A DNA stretch of 64,000 nucleotides from Aliidongia dinghuensis (GCF_014643535.1 NZ_BMJQ01000012.1:202665-266664), one strand, 5' to 3'. Positions 35,434-44,588 are shown, counted from the stretch's first letter. Numbers and translations: made by a program. The notes: generated by a model from the letters alone, not told the origin.

Positions 35434-35469
35434 ACGGGCGGAGCGATTATGCTCCGCCCGTTGTTCTTT
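35434..35469 (+). terminator. Intrinsic terminator after the symporter gene
   Basis: Perfect 11-bp stem ACGGGCGGAGC/GCTCCGCCCGT (35434-35444 with 35451-35461), loop GATTAT, followed by TGTTCTTT. It lies 35 bp after the symporter stop. Confidence 0.85.
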
Positions 35470-35499
35470 AGCCGTCACCGCTTCGTGGGATTGGTCGCC

Positions 35500-35670
35500 A
35501 TGATCCGCTTTCGGCTCCTCGCCCTGCTGCTCGCCGCTGTGTCGCTCGCCGGCTGCGGTGCGGCTGCAGCACCCTGCCGGATCACTTCGGCCGTGCTCGA
35601 CATCGTGCCGATCGTGGGCCATGCCGCGGCAGCGCCCACCGACGCCTGCGCCACGGCGATCGACCCCTAA
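35500..35670 (+). CDS. Small lipoprotein, DUF6726-like
   Basis: A 56-residue protein with a lipoprotein signal: charged N terminus, hydrophobic core and lipobox 'LAGC' with the lipidated Cys at about residue 19. The mature part is about 38 residues ('PCRITSAVLDIVPIVGHAAA') with two further Cys, probably disulphide bonded. Similar tiny lipoproteins are widespread in Alphaproteobacteria; function unknown. ATG at 35500 is chosen because it directly precedes the signal sequence; an earlier in-frame ATG at 35449 overlaps the terminator region. Confidence 0.7.
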   Translation: MIRFRLLALLLAAVSLAGCGAAAAPCRITSAVLDIVPIVGHAAAAPTDACATAIDP

Positions 35671-35820
35671 GCGATCGATCCTTGGCCTTGCTGCCGTCCT
35701 GAAGGCGGCGCCCAACCGTTTAGCCCTTGCGCGCGGGTGCGCTCTCGCCGCAGGCTGGCGACCCTACGGGAGGCGGGCCGAACCCGCCCCTGCCGCATCT
35801 TGGGGTTGGAGGCTGCCTTT

Positions 35821-37128
35821 ATGGACGAGACGCTGGAGAAACGCACGATCGCCAAGGTGACCTGGCGGATCATTCCGTTCCTGATCGTTTGCTACTTCGT
35901 ATCCTTCCTCGACCGCGTGAATCTCGGCTTCGCCGGTGCTGCCGTCAGCAAGCATTTCGCCTTCTCGGCGACCGTGTTCGGCTTCGGCGCCGGCATCTTC
36001 TTCATCGGCTATTTCCTGTTCGAGGTGCCGAGCAACATCCTGCTCGATAAATTCGGCGCCCGGCGCTGGATCGCGCGCATCATGCTGACCTGGGGCCTGA
36101 TCTCGGGTGCCACCGCCTTCATCCAAGGCGAAACGAGCTTCTACGTCATCCGCTTCCTTCTGGGCGTGGCCGAGGCCGGTTTCTTCCCCGGCATCATCCT
36201 CTATCTCACTTACTGGTTCCCGGCGGCCTACCGGGCGCGCATCGTCGGCTGGTTCATGGTTGCGATCCCGGTGTCGAGCGTCATCGGCGCGCCCGTGTCG
36301 CAATGGGTGCTGAGCATGGACGGCGCCGCCGGCCTTGCCGGCTGGCAATGGCTGTTCCTGATCGAGGCGGCACCATCGGTCCTCCTCGCCTTCGTCGTGC
36401 TGGGTTTCCTCACCGACAAGCCCCGGCATGCGGCCTGGCTCGCGGCGGACGAGCGCGCGTGGCTCGACGCTACGCTCGAGGCGGAGCGCCGGCGTCGCGA
36501 GGCGGTGAAAAAGTTCGGCCTGCGCGAGGCGCTGACCAATCCGCGCGTGCTGCTGCTGTCGCTCGTCTATTTCGGCGACGTGGCCGCCCTCTACGGCATG
36601 GGCTTCTGGCTGCCGCAGATCCTGGGCCCCATGCACCTCTCGCCGCTCGCCAATGTGGGGGCGCTCGCCATTCCCTATGCGGTGGGTGCCGTCGGCATGG
36701 TGCTGTGGGTCCGGCGCTCCGACCGGAGCGGCGAGCGCAAGCTCCACACGGCGATTCCGGCCTTCGTCGCGGCTCTCGGCCTCGCCCTGGTGCCGTTCCT
36801 GAGCGATCCGGCCGCGGCCGTGGCGGCGCTCTGCGTCGCCGCCCTCGGCATCTTCGCCATGCTGCCGGTGTTCTGGACGCTGCCGACCGCGTTCCTCACC
36901 GGCACGGCGGCGGCCGGCGGTATCGCGCTCGTCAATTCGATCGGCAATCTCTCCGGCTATGTCGGCCCGCTGATCGTCGGCTGGCTCAAGGATCAGACCG
37001 GCGGCTATGCCGGCGGCATCTGGTTCCTCGCCGCCTGCGCCTTCTCCGCCGGCGTCATCGTGCTGCTGCTCGGTCACCGGCCGGAGTTCGAGAAGCTGCA
37101 GGCGCGCGGGGAGGCGGCGGCCGATTAG
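35821..37128 (+). CDS. MFS transporter, anion:cation symporter (ACS) type
   Basis: A 435-residue carrier with 12 predicted membrane helices. The start resembles tartrate, phthalate and hexuronate carriers: 'WRIIPFLIVCYFVSFLDRVNLGFA', then 'FFIGYFLFEVPSNILLDKFGARRW' (given by position, residues about 15-95), and 'RFLLGVAEAGFFPGIILYL'. The ACS family takes up organic anions with protons. GGAGG precedes the ATG by 7 bases. No catabolic genes lie next to it, so the substrate is open. An intrinsic terminator follows. Confidence 0.92.
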   Translation: MDETLEKRTIAKVTWRIIPFLIVCYFVSFLDRVNLGFAGAAVSKHFAFSATVFGFGAGIFFIGYFLFEVPSNILLDKFGARRWIARIMLTWGLISGATAFIQGETSFYVIRFLLGVAEAGFFPGIILYLTYWFPAAYRARIVGWFMVAIPVSSVIGAPVSQWVLSMDGAAGLAGWQWLFLIEAAPSVLLAFVVLGFLTDKPRHAAWLAADERAWLDATLEAERRRREAVKKFGLREALTNPRVLLLSLVYFGDVAALYGMGFWLPQILGPMHLSPLANVGALAIPYAVGAVGMVLWVRRSDRSGERKLHTAIPAFVAALGLALVPFLSDPAAAVAALCVAALGIFAMLPVFWTLPTAFLTGTAAAGGIALVNSIGNLSGYVGPLIVGWLKDQTGGYAGGIWFLAACAFSAGVIVLLLGHRPEFEKLQARGEAAAD

Positions 37129-37156
37129 GCGCCGACGCCCGACGCATTACGATCTG

Positions 37157-37194
37157 GAGGGGGTGGGCGAAATCCCATCCCCTCTTTCTTTTTC
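37157..37194 (+). terminator. Intrinsic terminator after the MFS gene
   Basis: Stem GAGGGGGTGGG/CCCATCCCCTC (37157-37167 with 37174-37184, one G-T wobble), loop CGAAAT, then the U-tract TTTCTTTTT. It lies 28 bp past the stop. Confidence 0.87.
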
Positions 37195-37258
37195 GAGCGC
37201 GACCAGCCACTTGATTGCCTGAGTCCGAATGGATACGGGTTGCAAGAGGAGCGTACGC

Positions 37259-37708
37259 ATGGACATGGCGAAGCTGGGCGACCGGATCGGGCAGGAACTG
37301 GGCGTCTCGCCGTGGCTGGCGGTCGAGCAGGACCGGATCGACCGGTTCGCGGAGGCGACGGACGACCATCAATGGATCCATGTCGATCGGGCGCGTGCCG
37401 CCGCCGGCCCGTTCGGCACCACGGTCGCGCACGGCTTCCTGACGCTCTCGCTGCTGGCGCCGACGGCGTACCAGGTGCTGGCCGACGCGTTCGCGGGTGC
37501 TACCGCCTTCAACTACGGGCTCGACAAGGTCCGCTTCGTGACGCCGGTTCGTGCCGGCGCCCGTGTGCGCAACCGCATCACGCTCCTCGCGATCGAGGAG
37601 AAGAGCCCCGGCCGCTGGCTCGTCACGACCGAAAACCAGGTCGAGATCGAGGGTGAGGCGAAGCCCGCGCTCATCGCCGTCAGCCTGGTCATGATCCTGC
37701 CGGGATGA
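37259..37708 (+). CDS. MaoC-like dehydratase (R-specific enoyl-CoA hydratase type)
   Basis: A 149-residue single hot-dog domain. The hydratase 2 motif is visible: 'DDHQWIHVDRARAAAGPFG', with catalytic Asp and His, followed by 'VAHGFLTLSLL'. Members hydrate trans-2-enoyl-CoA to (R)-3-hydroxyacyl-CoA, feeding polyhydroxyalkanoate or fatty acid metabolism. ATG at 37259 has AGAGGAG upstream; an ATG ten codons earlier lacks a site. The stop is directly followed by the DUF445 frame. Confidence 0.88.
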   Translation: MDMAKLGDRIGQELGVSPWLAVEQDRIDRFAEATDDHQWIHVDRARAAAGPFGTTVAHGFLTLSLLAPTAYQVLADAFAGATAFNYGLDKVRFVTPVRAGARVRNRITLLAIEEKSPGRWLVTTENQVEIEGEAKPALIAVSLVMILPG

Positions 37709-37738
37709 GTGTTCACCTGGCATGAATTCTCGTTGGGC

Positions 37739-38998
37739 ATGATCGATCTCGACCCCCGGCTCCGGGACAAGCGGCGGCGCCTCAGCCGCATGCGCTCGAT
37801 TGCGACCGGGCTCCTCATCCTCATGCTGGGCCTGCTCGCCTTGGCCCTCGCCTTCCGGGCGCGCTGGCCGGCGCTCGACTGGCTCGCAGCCTTTGCCGAG
37901 GCGGCGACGGTCGGCGCCGTCGCCGACTGGTTTGCGGTCGTAGCCCTGTTCCGCCGGCCGCTCGGGCTGCCGATCCCCCATACGGCCCTCATCCCGCGCA
38001 ACAAGGACCGGATCGGTGCCGAGCTCGGCCGCTTCATCGAGCAGCATTTCCTGACCCCGGAGAATGTCGCGGGCAAGCTCGCCGAGCTCGATCCGGTCGG
38101 GCGCGGCGCCCGCTGGCTGTCGCTGCCGGTTAATCGCCGTGGTGTGGCGGCGCGGCTCGGGGAGGCCTTGCCGAGCCTGCTCGCGGCGCTGGACGATGCC
38201 GAGATCGAGCGGCTGATCGGTGGCGCCGTCACCCGCCGCCTGGGCGAGATCGACTTGGGCCGGATCGCCGGCGCAGTACTCGATTTCCTGACCGAGGACC
38301 GTCGCCATCAGGTGCTGCTCGACCAGGCGCTGGCCTTGGTCGCCGGCTGGCTCGACCGCAACCGCGTGCTCATCCTGGCCAGGTTCAGCGAGCAATCCTC
38401 ATTCACGCCGCGCTTCGTCGACGGCTATATCGTGAAGCGCTTCGTCGACGGCGCGATCGACCTGATCGGCGAGGTTGCAGGCACCCCCGACCATGAGCTG
38501 CGGCACCGGTTCGACCGGGCGGTGCGCGATTTCGTCGGCCGCCTCGCGACCGACCCGGCGTTCCGCGCCCGTGCCGAGGCATTGAAGCACGACGCGCTCC
38601 GCCTTCTGGCGCCGGAACAGTTCGTGGCGACGCTGTGGCGCGAGCTGAAGCGGCACCTGGCCGAGCCCGTGAACGGCGCGCCCTCGCCACTGGTGAACCA
38701 GGCCGATCGGGCGCTCGGCCATCTGGCGCGCTCGCTGCGCGACGATGTGGAACTGAAGGCACGCGTCGACCGGGCGGTGGCGCGGCTCGCGGCGGGACTG
38801 ACCGGCCGCTTCCGCCATCAGGTGGCCGCGCTCATATCCGACGTGGTCCGTCGCTGGGACTTCCGCGAGGTCGGCGAACGGCTCGAGCTCGAGGTCGGCC
38901 GCGACCTGCAGTTCATCCGCCTGAACGGTACCCTCGTCGGCGGCCTGGTCGGGCTCGTCCTGCATGCGGTGTTGTACTGGACCGGCGTCGGCGGGTGA
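37739..38998 (+). CDS. DUF445 membrane protein
   Basis: A 419-residue protein of the DUF445 family. One membrane helix near the N terminus ('LLILMLGLLALALAF'), the conserved 'EAATVGAVADWFAVVALFRRPLGLPIPHTALIP' region (residues about 54-87), a long helical middle, and a C-terminal helix near 'GLVGLVLHAVLYW'. Function unknown, inner membrane. ATG at 37739 is the likely start (family N termini begin with a charged stretch); a GTG at 37709, immediately after the MaoC stop, is the alternative and would couple the genes. Confidence 0.85.
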   Translation: MIDLDPRLRDKRRRLSRMRSIATGLLILMLGLLALALAFRARWPALDWLAAFAEAATVGAVADWFAVVALFRRPLGLPIPHTALIPRNKDRIGAELGRFIEQHFLTPENVAGKLAELDPVGRGARWLSLPVNRRGVAARLGEALPSLLAALDDAEIERLIGGAVTRRLGEIDLGRIAGAVLDFLTEDRRHQVLLDQALALVAGWLDRNRVLILARFSEQSSFTPRFVDGYIVKRFVDGAIDLIGEVAGTPDHELRHRFDRAVRDFVGRLATDPAFRARAEALKHDALRLLAPEQFVATLWRELKRHLAEPVNGAPSPLVNQADRALGHLARSLRDDVELKARVDRAVARLAAGLTGRFRHQVAALISDVVRRWDFREVGERLELEVGRDLQFIRLNGTLVGGLVGLVLHAVLYWTGVGG

Positions 38999-39133
38999 GG
39001 ATTAAGTCCGCCCGTCATCCCCGGGGCTTGACGGTGGAAGGGTGCGGGGGGCTCTGGCCCGGGCCGTCGTGCAATTGGAAATAGGCGCGGCCCGAACCTA
39101 TATTTGTCGGAGTGCTGCTTCGGGGGCTGATCC

Positions 39134-39601
39134 ATGATGATGAGCCGGTGGTCTTTGGCATTCGTTCTGCTCGCGTGCGCCGCTCCGGCGCTGGCCCCGG
39201 CGCTGGCCGACGAGCTGCCCGGCAATTCGACCGTGCTGCAGCCGGGGACCACGCTTTCGGCGCCGTCCCCCACCGCGCCATCCACCACCACGCCCGGCAA
39301 GGGCGCGCCGCTCGTGGGCCTGCAGCAGGGCGGGGCCTTGTCGCTGGCGCCGCCCGGTTCCGCCGCGGCTGCGCGCAACGAAGGCTTGGCCGGGGCGCAG
39401 GGCGGCGTCGATCTGAGTTACGTGCCCGCGGCCGAGCGCGACAGCTACTTCAATTCCAAGGATTTCGCCGAGCATAACAACGCGATCTCCCGGCCTGCGC
39501 GACATCCCTCGGCCTTGAGCCAGCTGGGCGGCGTTGCCGAGGGCATGGCGATCAACGGTGCGCTCGGCGCCGGCTCCAGCCTGATCCTCGGCGGTCACTG
39601 A
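39134..39601 (+). CDS. Secreted protein of unknown function
   Basis: A 155-residue protein with a clear Sec signal peptide (residues about 1-25, ending 'LAPALA-DE'). The mature part begins with a Thr/Ser/Pro-rich stretch ('LSAPSPTAPSTTTPG'), then a Gly/Ala-rich region and no recognisable domain. Three ATG codons in a row (39134-39142) make the exact start uncertain; GGGGG lies a few bases upstream. Likely periplasmic or exported. I found no partner genes. Confidence 0.65.
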   Translation: MMMSRWSLAFVLLACAAPALAPALADELPGNSTVLQPGTTLSAPSPTAPSTTTPGKGAPLVGLQQGGALSLAPPGSAAAARNEGLAGAQGGVDLSYVPAAERDSYFNSKDFAEHNNAISRPARHPSALSQLGGVAEGMAINGALGAGSSLILGGH

Positions 39602-39684
39602 CCCACCCGCATCCCCGCCCCGCTTGCTCCGATCCGGCCGCATCGCCATGATGCCGGCCGGATCGGGTATGGGAGTGCGGTACT

Positions 39685-40323
39685 GTGGAAGGCAAGGCGG
39701 CGAAGCATGAGGCGCGGGTGCCGACCCACGCGGAAGCGCCGCGGACGTTTCAGCGCATGCTGTCGGGACGCCGGCTGCATCTACTCGACCCGAGCTCGAT
39801 CGATCTCGAGATCACCGACCTCCTGATCGGCATCAGCCGGGTCAATCGCTGGTGCGGCCAGACCGTGGGCGAGGTGGGATTCAACGTGGCACATCATTGC
39901 TGCGTGGTCGAGCGCGTGCTGGTCGAGATGGTCTGGCCGGCGGCCCCGCTCGGTGCCAGGCGCTGGGCACTTGCCCACGACCTGCCCGAGGCCGTCTATG
40001 GCGACGTGGTGACGCCGGTCAAAGCGGTGCTGGGCCAGCCCTATCGCGAGCTCGAACATCGCCTCGAGGTGGCGCTGTGCCTGGCGCTGGGCTTCGGCAC
40101 GACCGTGCCCGAGGACTGGCGCCGCCAGGTGAAACGCGCCGATACGATCGCGGCGGTGAGCGAAGCGGTCCGGCTCGCCGGCTGGTCGGAGGCCGAGGCG
40201 CGCAAGCTCGTCGGCGGCGGCTATCGCGGGCGGCTGTGGGACGGCCCGCTCGAGCCCTGGGACGAGCGGACGGCGCGCAGCAATTGGCTCGAGCAGTTTC
40301 GTGCGGCCGGGGGTCGCGCCTGA
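39685..40323 (+). CDS. HD-domain phosphohydrolase (YfbR-like)
   Basis: A 212-residue protein with an HD-type metal site: His in 'VGFNVAHHCCVVE', the His-Asp pair in 'WALAHDLPEAVYGDVVTPVK' and a later Asp in 'VKRADTIAAV'. This spacing fits the 5'-deoxynucleotidase/YfbR group, which removes phosphate from nucleotides, but the substrate is not certain. The start is GTG at 39685 with GGGAG upstream. It appears to be a single gene. Confidence 0.8.
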   Translation: MEGKAAKHEARVPTHAEAPRTFQRMLSGRRLHLLDPSSIDLEITDLLIGISRVNRWCGQTVGEVGFNVAHHCCVVERVLVEMVWPAAPLGARRWALAHDLPEAVYGDVVTPVKAVLGQPYRELEHRLEVALCLALGFGTTVPEDWRRQVKRADTIAAVSEAVRLAGWSEAEARKLVGGGYRGRLWDGPLEPWDERTARSNWLEQFRAAGGRA

Positions 40324-40336
40324 AGCGCGTCGTTCT

Positions 40337-40352
40337 TGAAAAATGGTTTTCA
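40337..40352 (+). promoter_or_regulatory. Small dyad upstream of cioA
   Basis: TGAAAA-ATGG-TTTTCA, a perfect 6-bp inverted repeat 128 bp before the oxidase genes. It could be an operator for a redox or oxygen regulator; it is not a standard FNR box. Confidence 0.3.
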
Positions 40353-40479
40353 TGACAAACACTTGATGCGACAATCTGGCCCGGCGACGGTCGGTTGCGC
40401 CGGGGGCCGATCCCACTAGGATCGCGCGTCGAGGACGTCCCGCCGCCACGCCGAGGGCGCTTCCGAGAGGAGACATTGC

Positions 40480-41886
40480 ATGAGTCTCGATCCCGTCGTC
40501 CTGTCGCGTATCCAGTTCGTCTGGGTGGTTGCCTGGCACATTCTGCTGCCCGCCTTCACGGTCGGCATCGCCTCCTACATCACCATGCTGGAAGGGCTGC
40601 ATGTCTGGACCGGCAAGCCGATCTATCTGCGCGTCTCGAAATTCTGGATCCGCATCTTCGCGGTCTCGTTCGGCATGGGCGTGGTCTCGGGCATCGTCAT
40701 GCCGTTCCAGTTCGGCACGAACTGGAGCCGCTTCGCCGACGCCACCTCGAACGTGGTCGGGCCGCTGTTCGCCTATGAAGGCCTGACCGCCTTCTTCCTC
40801 GAGGCGGCGTTCCTGGGCGTGCTGCTGTTCGGCCGCAAGCTTGTGCCGCCCTGGGCGCATTTCATCGCTGCCTTCATGGTCGGGTTCGGGACCCTGCTGT
40901 CGTCCTTCTGGATCCTCGCGGTGAACAGCTGGATGCAGACCCCGGGCGGCTACACGATGGTCGACGGCCGCTTCCTGCCGGCCGACTGGACCGCCATCGT
41001 CTTCTCCGCCTCCTTCCCCTATCGCCTTGCCCATACGGTGAGCGGCTTCTACGTCACGACCGCCTTCGTCGTGCTGGCGATCGGCGCCTATACGATCCGT
41101 TCGGCCAAGTTCGTCGAGGAGGGTCGGCTCATGCTGCGCATGGCGCTGGGCTTCCTCACCATCTTCGTGCCGCTGCAGATCGTGCTGGGCGACCTGCATG
41201 GCCTCAATACGCTCGAACACCAGCCGGCCAAGCTCGCCGCCATGGAGGGCCTGTGGGACGGCGGCAACGGCGTGCCGGCCTCGCTCTTCGGCATCCCCGA
41301 CCAGAAGGCGGAGAAGAACGATCTCGAGATCGCCGTGCCCAAGCTCGGCAGCCTCTATCTCACCCACAGCTGGGACGGCGCCGTCAAAGGCTTGAAAGAC
41401 TTTCCGCCCGACCAGCGGCCGCCGGTCATCGTCGTCTATTTCGCCTTCCGCATCATGGTCGGTATCGGCCTGCTGATGCTGGCGATCGTCGGCGTCGGCT
41501 GGCTCCTGCGCTGGCGCGGCCGGCTCTATGACACGGCCTGGTACCTGAAGGGCCTGCAATTGGCCCTGCCGCTGGGCTTCATCGCCGTGCTGGCCGGCTG
41601 GACCACGACCGAGGTTGGCCGGCAACCCTGGACGGTTTATGGCCTGATGCGCACGGCGGACTCGGTTTCGCCGTCCTTGACCGGCTTCGACGTGCTGCTG
41701 TCGCTCCTGCTCTACATGGCGATCTATCTGCTGGTCTATCCGACCGGCCTCGGCTTCATGCTGCGCATCGTGCGCCACGGGCCGCTCGATGATGATCCAG
41801 AGGTGGAGGTCGAGGTGGAAAGCGGCCGCCCGGCGCTGCCGGTCCACGCCCTGCCGTCCCAGCCCCCACACGGATGGCAGCCATGA
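40480..41886 (+). CDS. cioA: Cytochrome bd-type (cyanide-insensitive) quinol oxidase subunit I
   Basis: A 468-residue membrane protein carrying the haems of a bd oxidase, which oxidises quinol and reduces oxygen to water without proton pumping. Haem ligands are visible: His20 in 'VAWHILLPAF' and His185 in 'YRLAHTVSGF'; 'GRQPWTVYG' is present. The Q-loop is short ('WDGGNGVPASLFGIPDQK' region), which marks the CioA subgroup rather than E. coli CydA. GAGAGGAGA precedes the ATG. It overlaps subunit II by four bases. Expected under low oxygen or cyanide/NO stress. Confidence 0.95.
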   Translation: MSLDPVVLSRIQFVWVVAWHILLPAFTVGIASYITMLEGLHVWTGKPIYLRVSKFWIRIFAVSFGMGVVSGIVMPFQFGTNWSRFADATSNVVGPLFAYEGLTAFFLEAAFLGVLLFGRKLVPPWAHFIAAFMVGFGTLLSSFWILAVNSWMQTPGGYTMVDGRFLPADWTAIVFSASFPYRLAHTVSGFYVTTAFVVLAIGAYTIRSAKFVEEGRLMLRMALGFLTIFVPLQIVLGDLHGLNTLEHQPAKLAAMEGLWDGGNGVPASLFGIPDQKAEKNDLEIAVPKLGSLYLTHSWDGAVKGLKDFPPDQRPPVIVVYFAFRIMVGIGLLMLAIVGVGWLLRWRGRLYDTAWYLKGLQLALPLGFIAVLAGWTTTEVGRQPWTVYGLMRTADSVSPSLTGFDVLLSLLLYMAIYLLVYPTGLGFMLRIVRHGPLDDDPEVEVEVESGRPALPVHALPSQPPHGWQP

Positions 41887-42899
41887 ACGGGCCGGTTCTC
41901 GATCTGGTCGGGATCTGGACAGTGATCCTGGGCCTGGGCGTGTTCTTCTACGTGCTGCTGGACGGTTTCGACCTGGGCGTCGGCATGCTCTACGGGCTGC
42001 AGCGCCACTCGGACTACCGCGGCATCATCATGAACTCGATCGCGCCGATCTGGGACGGCAACGAGACCTGGCTGATCCTGGGCGGGCTGGCATTGCTCGC
42101 AGCCTTCCCGCTTGCCTTCGCCATCATCATCCCGGCGCTCTATTTCCCGGTGCTGCTGATGCTGCTGGCGCTCATCTTCCGCGGCGTCGCCTTCGAGTTC
42201 CGCTTCCGCGACAAGGCGCACCGCGGCTTCTGGGACCATGCCTTCTGCTACGGCTCGGCCGTCGCGACCTTTGCCCAGGGCACGGTGCTGGGAGCCTTCA
42301 TCCAGGGCTTCGAGATCGACGGGCGGCACTTCGTCGGCGGCTCGTTCGACTGGGTGACGCCGTTCTCGATCCTGACCGGCGTCGCGCTCATGGCGGGCTA
42401 TTGCCTCTTGGGCGCTGGCTGGCTCGTGCTTAAGACCGAGGGCGAGCTGCAGGACTGGGCGCGCCGCCAGGGCCGGCGGGCCTTGATCCTGGTGATGCTG
42501 GCGATCGCGGCGGTCAGCCTCTGGACCCCTTACGCCGAGGCCGATATCGCCGAGCGCTGGTTCTCCTGGCCGAACATCGTCTTCCTGGCGCCGGTGCCGC
42601 TCGCGAGCCTGGTCCTGGCGGCGGCGGCCTGGACGAGCTTCGGCAGCGGGCGGCGCGAAGCGATGCCGTTCGTCTATTCGATCGGCCTGTTCCTCACGGC
42701 CTATATCGGGCTCGCCGTCAGCCTGTGGCCGAACATCGTGCCGCATCGCTATTCGCTGTGGGAGGCGGCATCCTCGGAGAGCACCCAGGCGTTCCTGCTG
42801 GTCGGTACCTTGTTCCTGCTGCCGGTGATCCTGCTCTACACCGGCTGGTCCTATTGGGTGTTCCGCGGCAAGGTCAAGGCGCACACGGGCTACCACTGA
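41883..42899 (+). CDS. cioB: Cytochrome bd-type quinol oxidase subunit II
   Basis: A 338-residue partner of subunit I with about eight membrane helices. The family start 'VLLDGFDLGVGMLYGL' and the 'APIWDGNETWLILGG' segment are intact, as is the C-terminal 'YTGWSYWVFRGKV'. ATG at 41883 overlaps the cioA stop (ATGA) with GGATGG upstream; an ATG at 41874 would add three residues. No cydX or cydDC is visible here. Confidence 0.95.
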   Translation: MNGPVLDLVGIWTVILGLGVFFYVLLDGFDLGVGMLYGLQRHSDYRGIIMNSIAPIWDGNETWLILGGLALLAAFPLAFAIIIPALYFPVLLMLLALIFRGVAFEFRFRDKAHRGFWDHAFCYGSAVATFAQGTVLGAFIQGFEIDGRHFVGGSFDWVTPFSILTGVALMAGYCLLGAGWLVLKTEGELQDWARRQGRRALILVMLAIAAVSLWTPYAEADIAERWFSWPNIVFLAPVPLASLVLAAAAWTSFGSGRREAMPFVYSIGLFLTAYIGLAVSLWPNIVPHRYSLWEAASSESTQAFLLVGTLFLLPVILLYTGWSYWVFRGKVKAHTGYH

Positions 42900-42909
42900 G
42901 AGGATCGCC

Positions 42910-43689
42910 ATGCCCAATGTACAGGGGCGCAGTATGTGGGGCGCTGTCCTGGTCGCGGCGGCGATGGTGGCGGCGTGGCCGGCGGCGGCCAACGATGTCC
43001 ATCTCCTGACCACCGGCGCCTATCGCCAGGTGGCGCAGGCGCTCATCCCGCAATATGAGGCGGCGAGCGGCAACAAGGTCGTGGTCGAGAGCGATACGGC
43101 CGGCGGCATCATCCGCAAGATCGAGGGTGGCCAGCCGTTCGACCTGGTCGTGCTGACGACCCAGGCGGTCGGCGACCTGGTGACCGAGGGCAAGCTCTTG
43201 TCCGACAGTGCTACGGACCTCGCCAAGGTCGGCATCGGCGTCGCGGTCAGGACCGGCGCGCCGCATCCGGACGTCGGCAGCGTCGACGCGTTCAAGCACA
43301 TGCTGATCAAGGCGAAGTCGATCGCCTATATCGATCCCAAGGCCGGCGGCTCGAGCGGCATCTATGTGAGCGGCCTCATCGAACGGATGGGCCTGACCCG
43401 AAAGCTCCGGCGCCGGACCGTGCTGGTCAACGGCGGGCTCGTCGCCGACCAGGTCGTGAACGGCAAGGCCGAGGTCGCCCTGCAGCAGATCAGCGAGTTG
43501 GCGAACTACCCCGGCGTCGACTTGGTCGGCCCGCTGCCGCGCGAGATCCAGAACTACACGGTCTATGGCGCCGGCGTGAGCCAAAGCGCGGCGGAGCCGG
43601 GTGCCGCCCGGGCACTCCTCGCCGTGTTCGCCGGCCCGAACGCCGCGCCGGTGCTTGAGGCGCGCGGCATGCAGCCGCCAGGGGCGTGA
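42910..43689 (+). CDS. Periplasmic solute-binding protein, ModA-like
   Basis: A 259-residue type 2 periplasmic binding protein. A Sec signal ends near 'AWPAAA-NDV' (about residue 27). The rest resembles molybdate-type binding proteins: 'GNKVVVESDTAGGIIRKIEGGQPFDL' by position (about residues 54-79), 'IAYIDPKAGGSSGIYVSGLIERMG' region, and 'VQGEVALQQISEL'-type end ('GKAEVALQQISELAN'). There is no ABC permease or ATPase next to it, so it is an orphan. GAGAGGATC precedes the ATG, 10 bp after cioB, suggesting co-transcription. The ligand could be an oxyanion or an organic anion. Confidence 0.82.
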   Translation: MPNVQGRSMWGAVLVAAAMVAAWPAAANDVHLLTTGAYRQVAQALIPQYEAASGNKVVVESDTAGGIIRKIEGGQPFDLVVLTTQAVGDLVTEGKLLSDSATDLAKVGIGVAVRTGAPHPDVGSVDAFKHMLIKAKSIAYIDPKAGGSSGIYVSGLIERMGLTRKLRRRTVLVNGGLVADQVVNGKAEVALQQISELANYPGVDLVGPLPREIQNYTVYGAGVSQSAAEPGAARALLAVFAGPNAAPVLEARGMQPPGA

Positions 43690-43694
43690 GCCGA

Positions 43695-44588
43695 TTAATC
43701 AGCCACCGTCTCCTCGACTAGTCGGATGAAGGCGCGGACGGCGCCGGCTGTCTCGTCACGGCGGTGGGCGAGCAGCACGGTGCTGGCGGCGAGCGGCGTG
43801 TCGAGCGGACGATAGACGACGCCCTCGACTTGGACGCGCCTCAGCGAGTCGGGCAGGATGGTGATGCCGAGGCCGGCCGCGACCAGGCCGATGAGCGTCG
43901 GCGCCTCGCGCGCCTCCTGGGCCACGGTCGGGCTGAAGCCGTGGTCGGCGCAGATCGCGACGACCTGGTCCCAAAGCCCGGTGCCGGCGTCGCGCTCGAA
44001 CATGATGAAGGGCTCGTTGGCGATGGCGGCGACCGGCACGACCGGCAGTGCTGCCAGCGGATGCTCGGTGCGGCACACCAGCATCAGCCGGTCGGCGACG
44101 ACGGTGAGTGCCGCGACTTCGGGCGGGATCGGCGCGAAGGGCGAGCGGACGAAGGCGAGGTCGAGCTGGCGGGCGGCGAGGGCGGCCAGCTGCTCGCGCG
44201 TCGTCATGCCGACCAGCTTCAGATGCACCTCGGGAAAGCGCCGGCGGAAGGCATAGATCACCTGCGGCATGACCGGGGTAAAGGGCGAGGAAGCGGTGAA
44301 GCCCAGGCGGATCTCGCCGATCTCGCCGTCGCGCGCCCGGCGGACGACCGCGACCGCGCGCTCGGCCTGCGCCAGCGTCGCGCGCGCCTCGACGAGGAAC
44401 AGCGCGCCGATCGGGGTCAGCGCCACCTTGCGCGAGCCGCGCTCGAAGAGCCGCGCGCCCAGCTCCTTCTCCAGCGCCTGGATCTGCTGGCTCAAGGGTG
44501 GTTGCTGGATGCCCAACCGCTCGGCGGCGCGGCCGAAATGCAGCTCGTCCGCGACGGCTACGAAATAGCGCAGGTGCCGCAGGTCCAT
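43695..44588 (-). CDS. LysR-family transcriptional regulator
   Basis: A 297-residue LysR regulator. The helix-turn-helix at residues about 1-60 reads 'LRYFVAVADELHFGRAAERLGIQQPPLSQQI'-like by position (residues 5-35), followed by the linker helix. The effector domain covers about 90-290, with 'GEIRLGFTASSPFTP' and 'LVAAGLGITILPDSL', resembling the BenM/CatM aromatic-acid group. It is divergent from the MFS gene at 44706 and likely controls it. Convergent with the binding-protein gene, 5 bp apart. Confidence 0.9.
   Translation of the reverse strand: MDLRHLRYFVAVADELHFGRAAERLGIQQPPLSQQIQALEKELGARLFERGSRKVALTPIGALFLVEARATLAQAERAVAVVRRARDGEIGEIRLGFTASSPFTPVMPQVIYAFRRRFPEVHLKLVGMTTREQLAALAARQLDLAFVRSPFAPIPPEVAALTVVADRLMLVCRTEHPLAALPVVPVAAIANEPFIMFERDAGTGLWDQVVAICADHGFSPTVAQEAREAPTLIGLVAAGLGITILPDSLRRVQVEGVVYRPLDTPLAASTVLLAHRRDETAGAVRAFIRLVEETVAD

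Noticed and set aside
39010..39035. GTCATCCCCGGGGCTTGAC near the DUF445 stop as a second REP copy
   Set aside because: It shares only a short GC-rich core with the 51.7 kb repeat and lacks the paired arm.
40360..40378. TTGAT...AATC before cioA as an FNR box
   Set aside because: Only one half-site matches TTGAT-n4-ATCAA; the other half is wrong.
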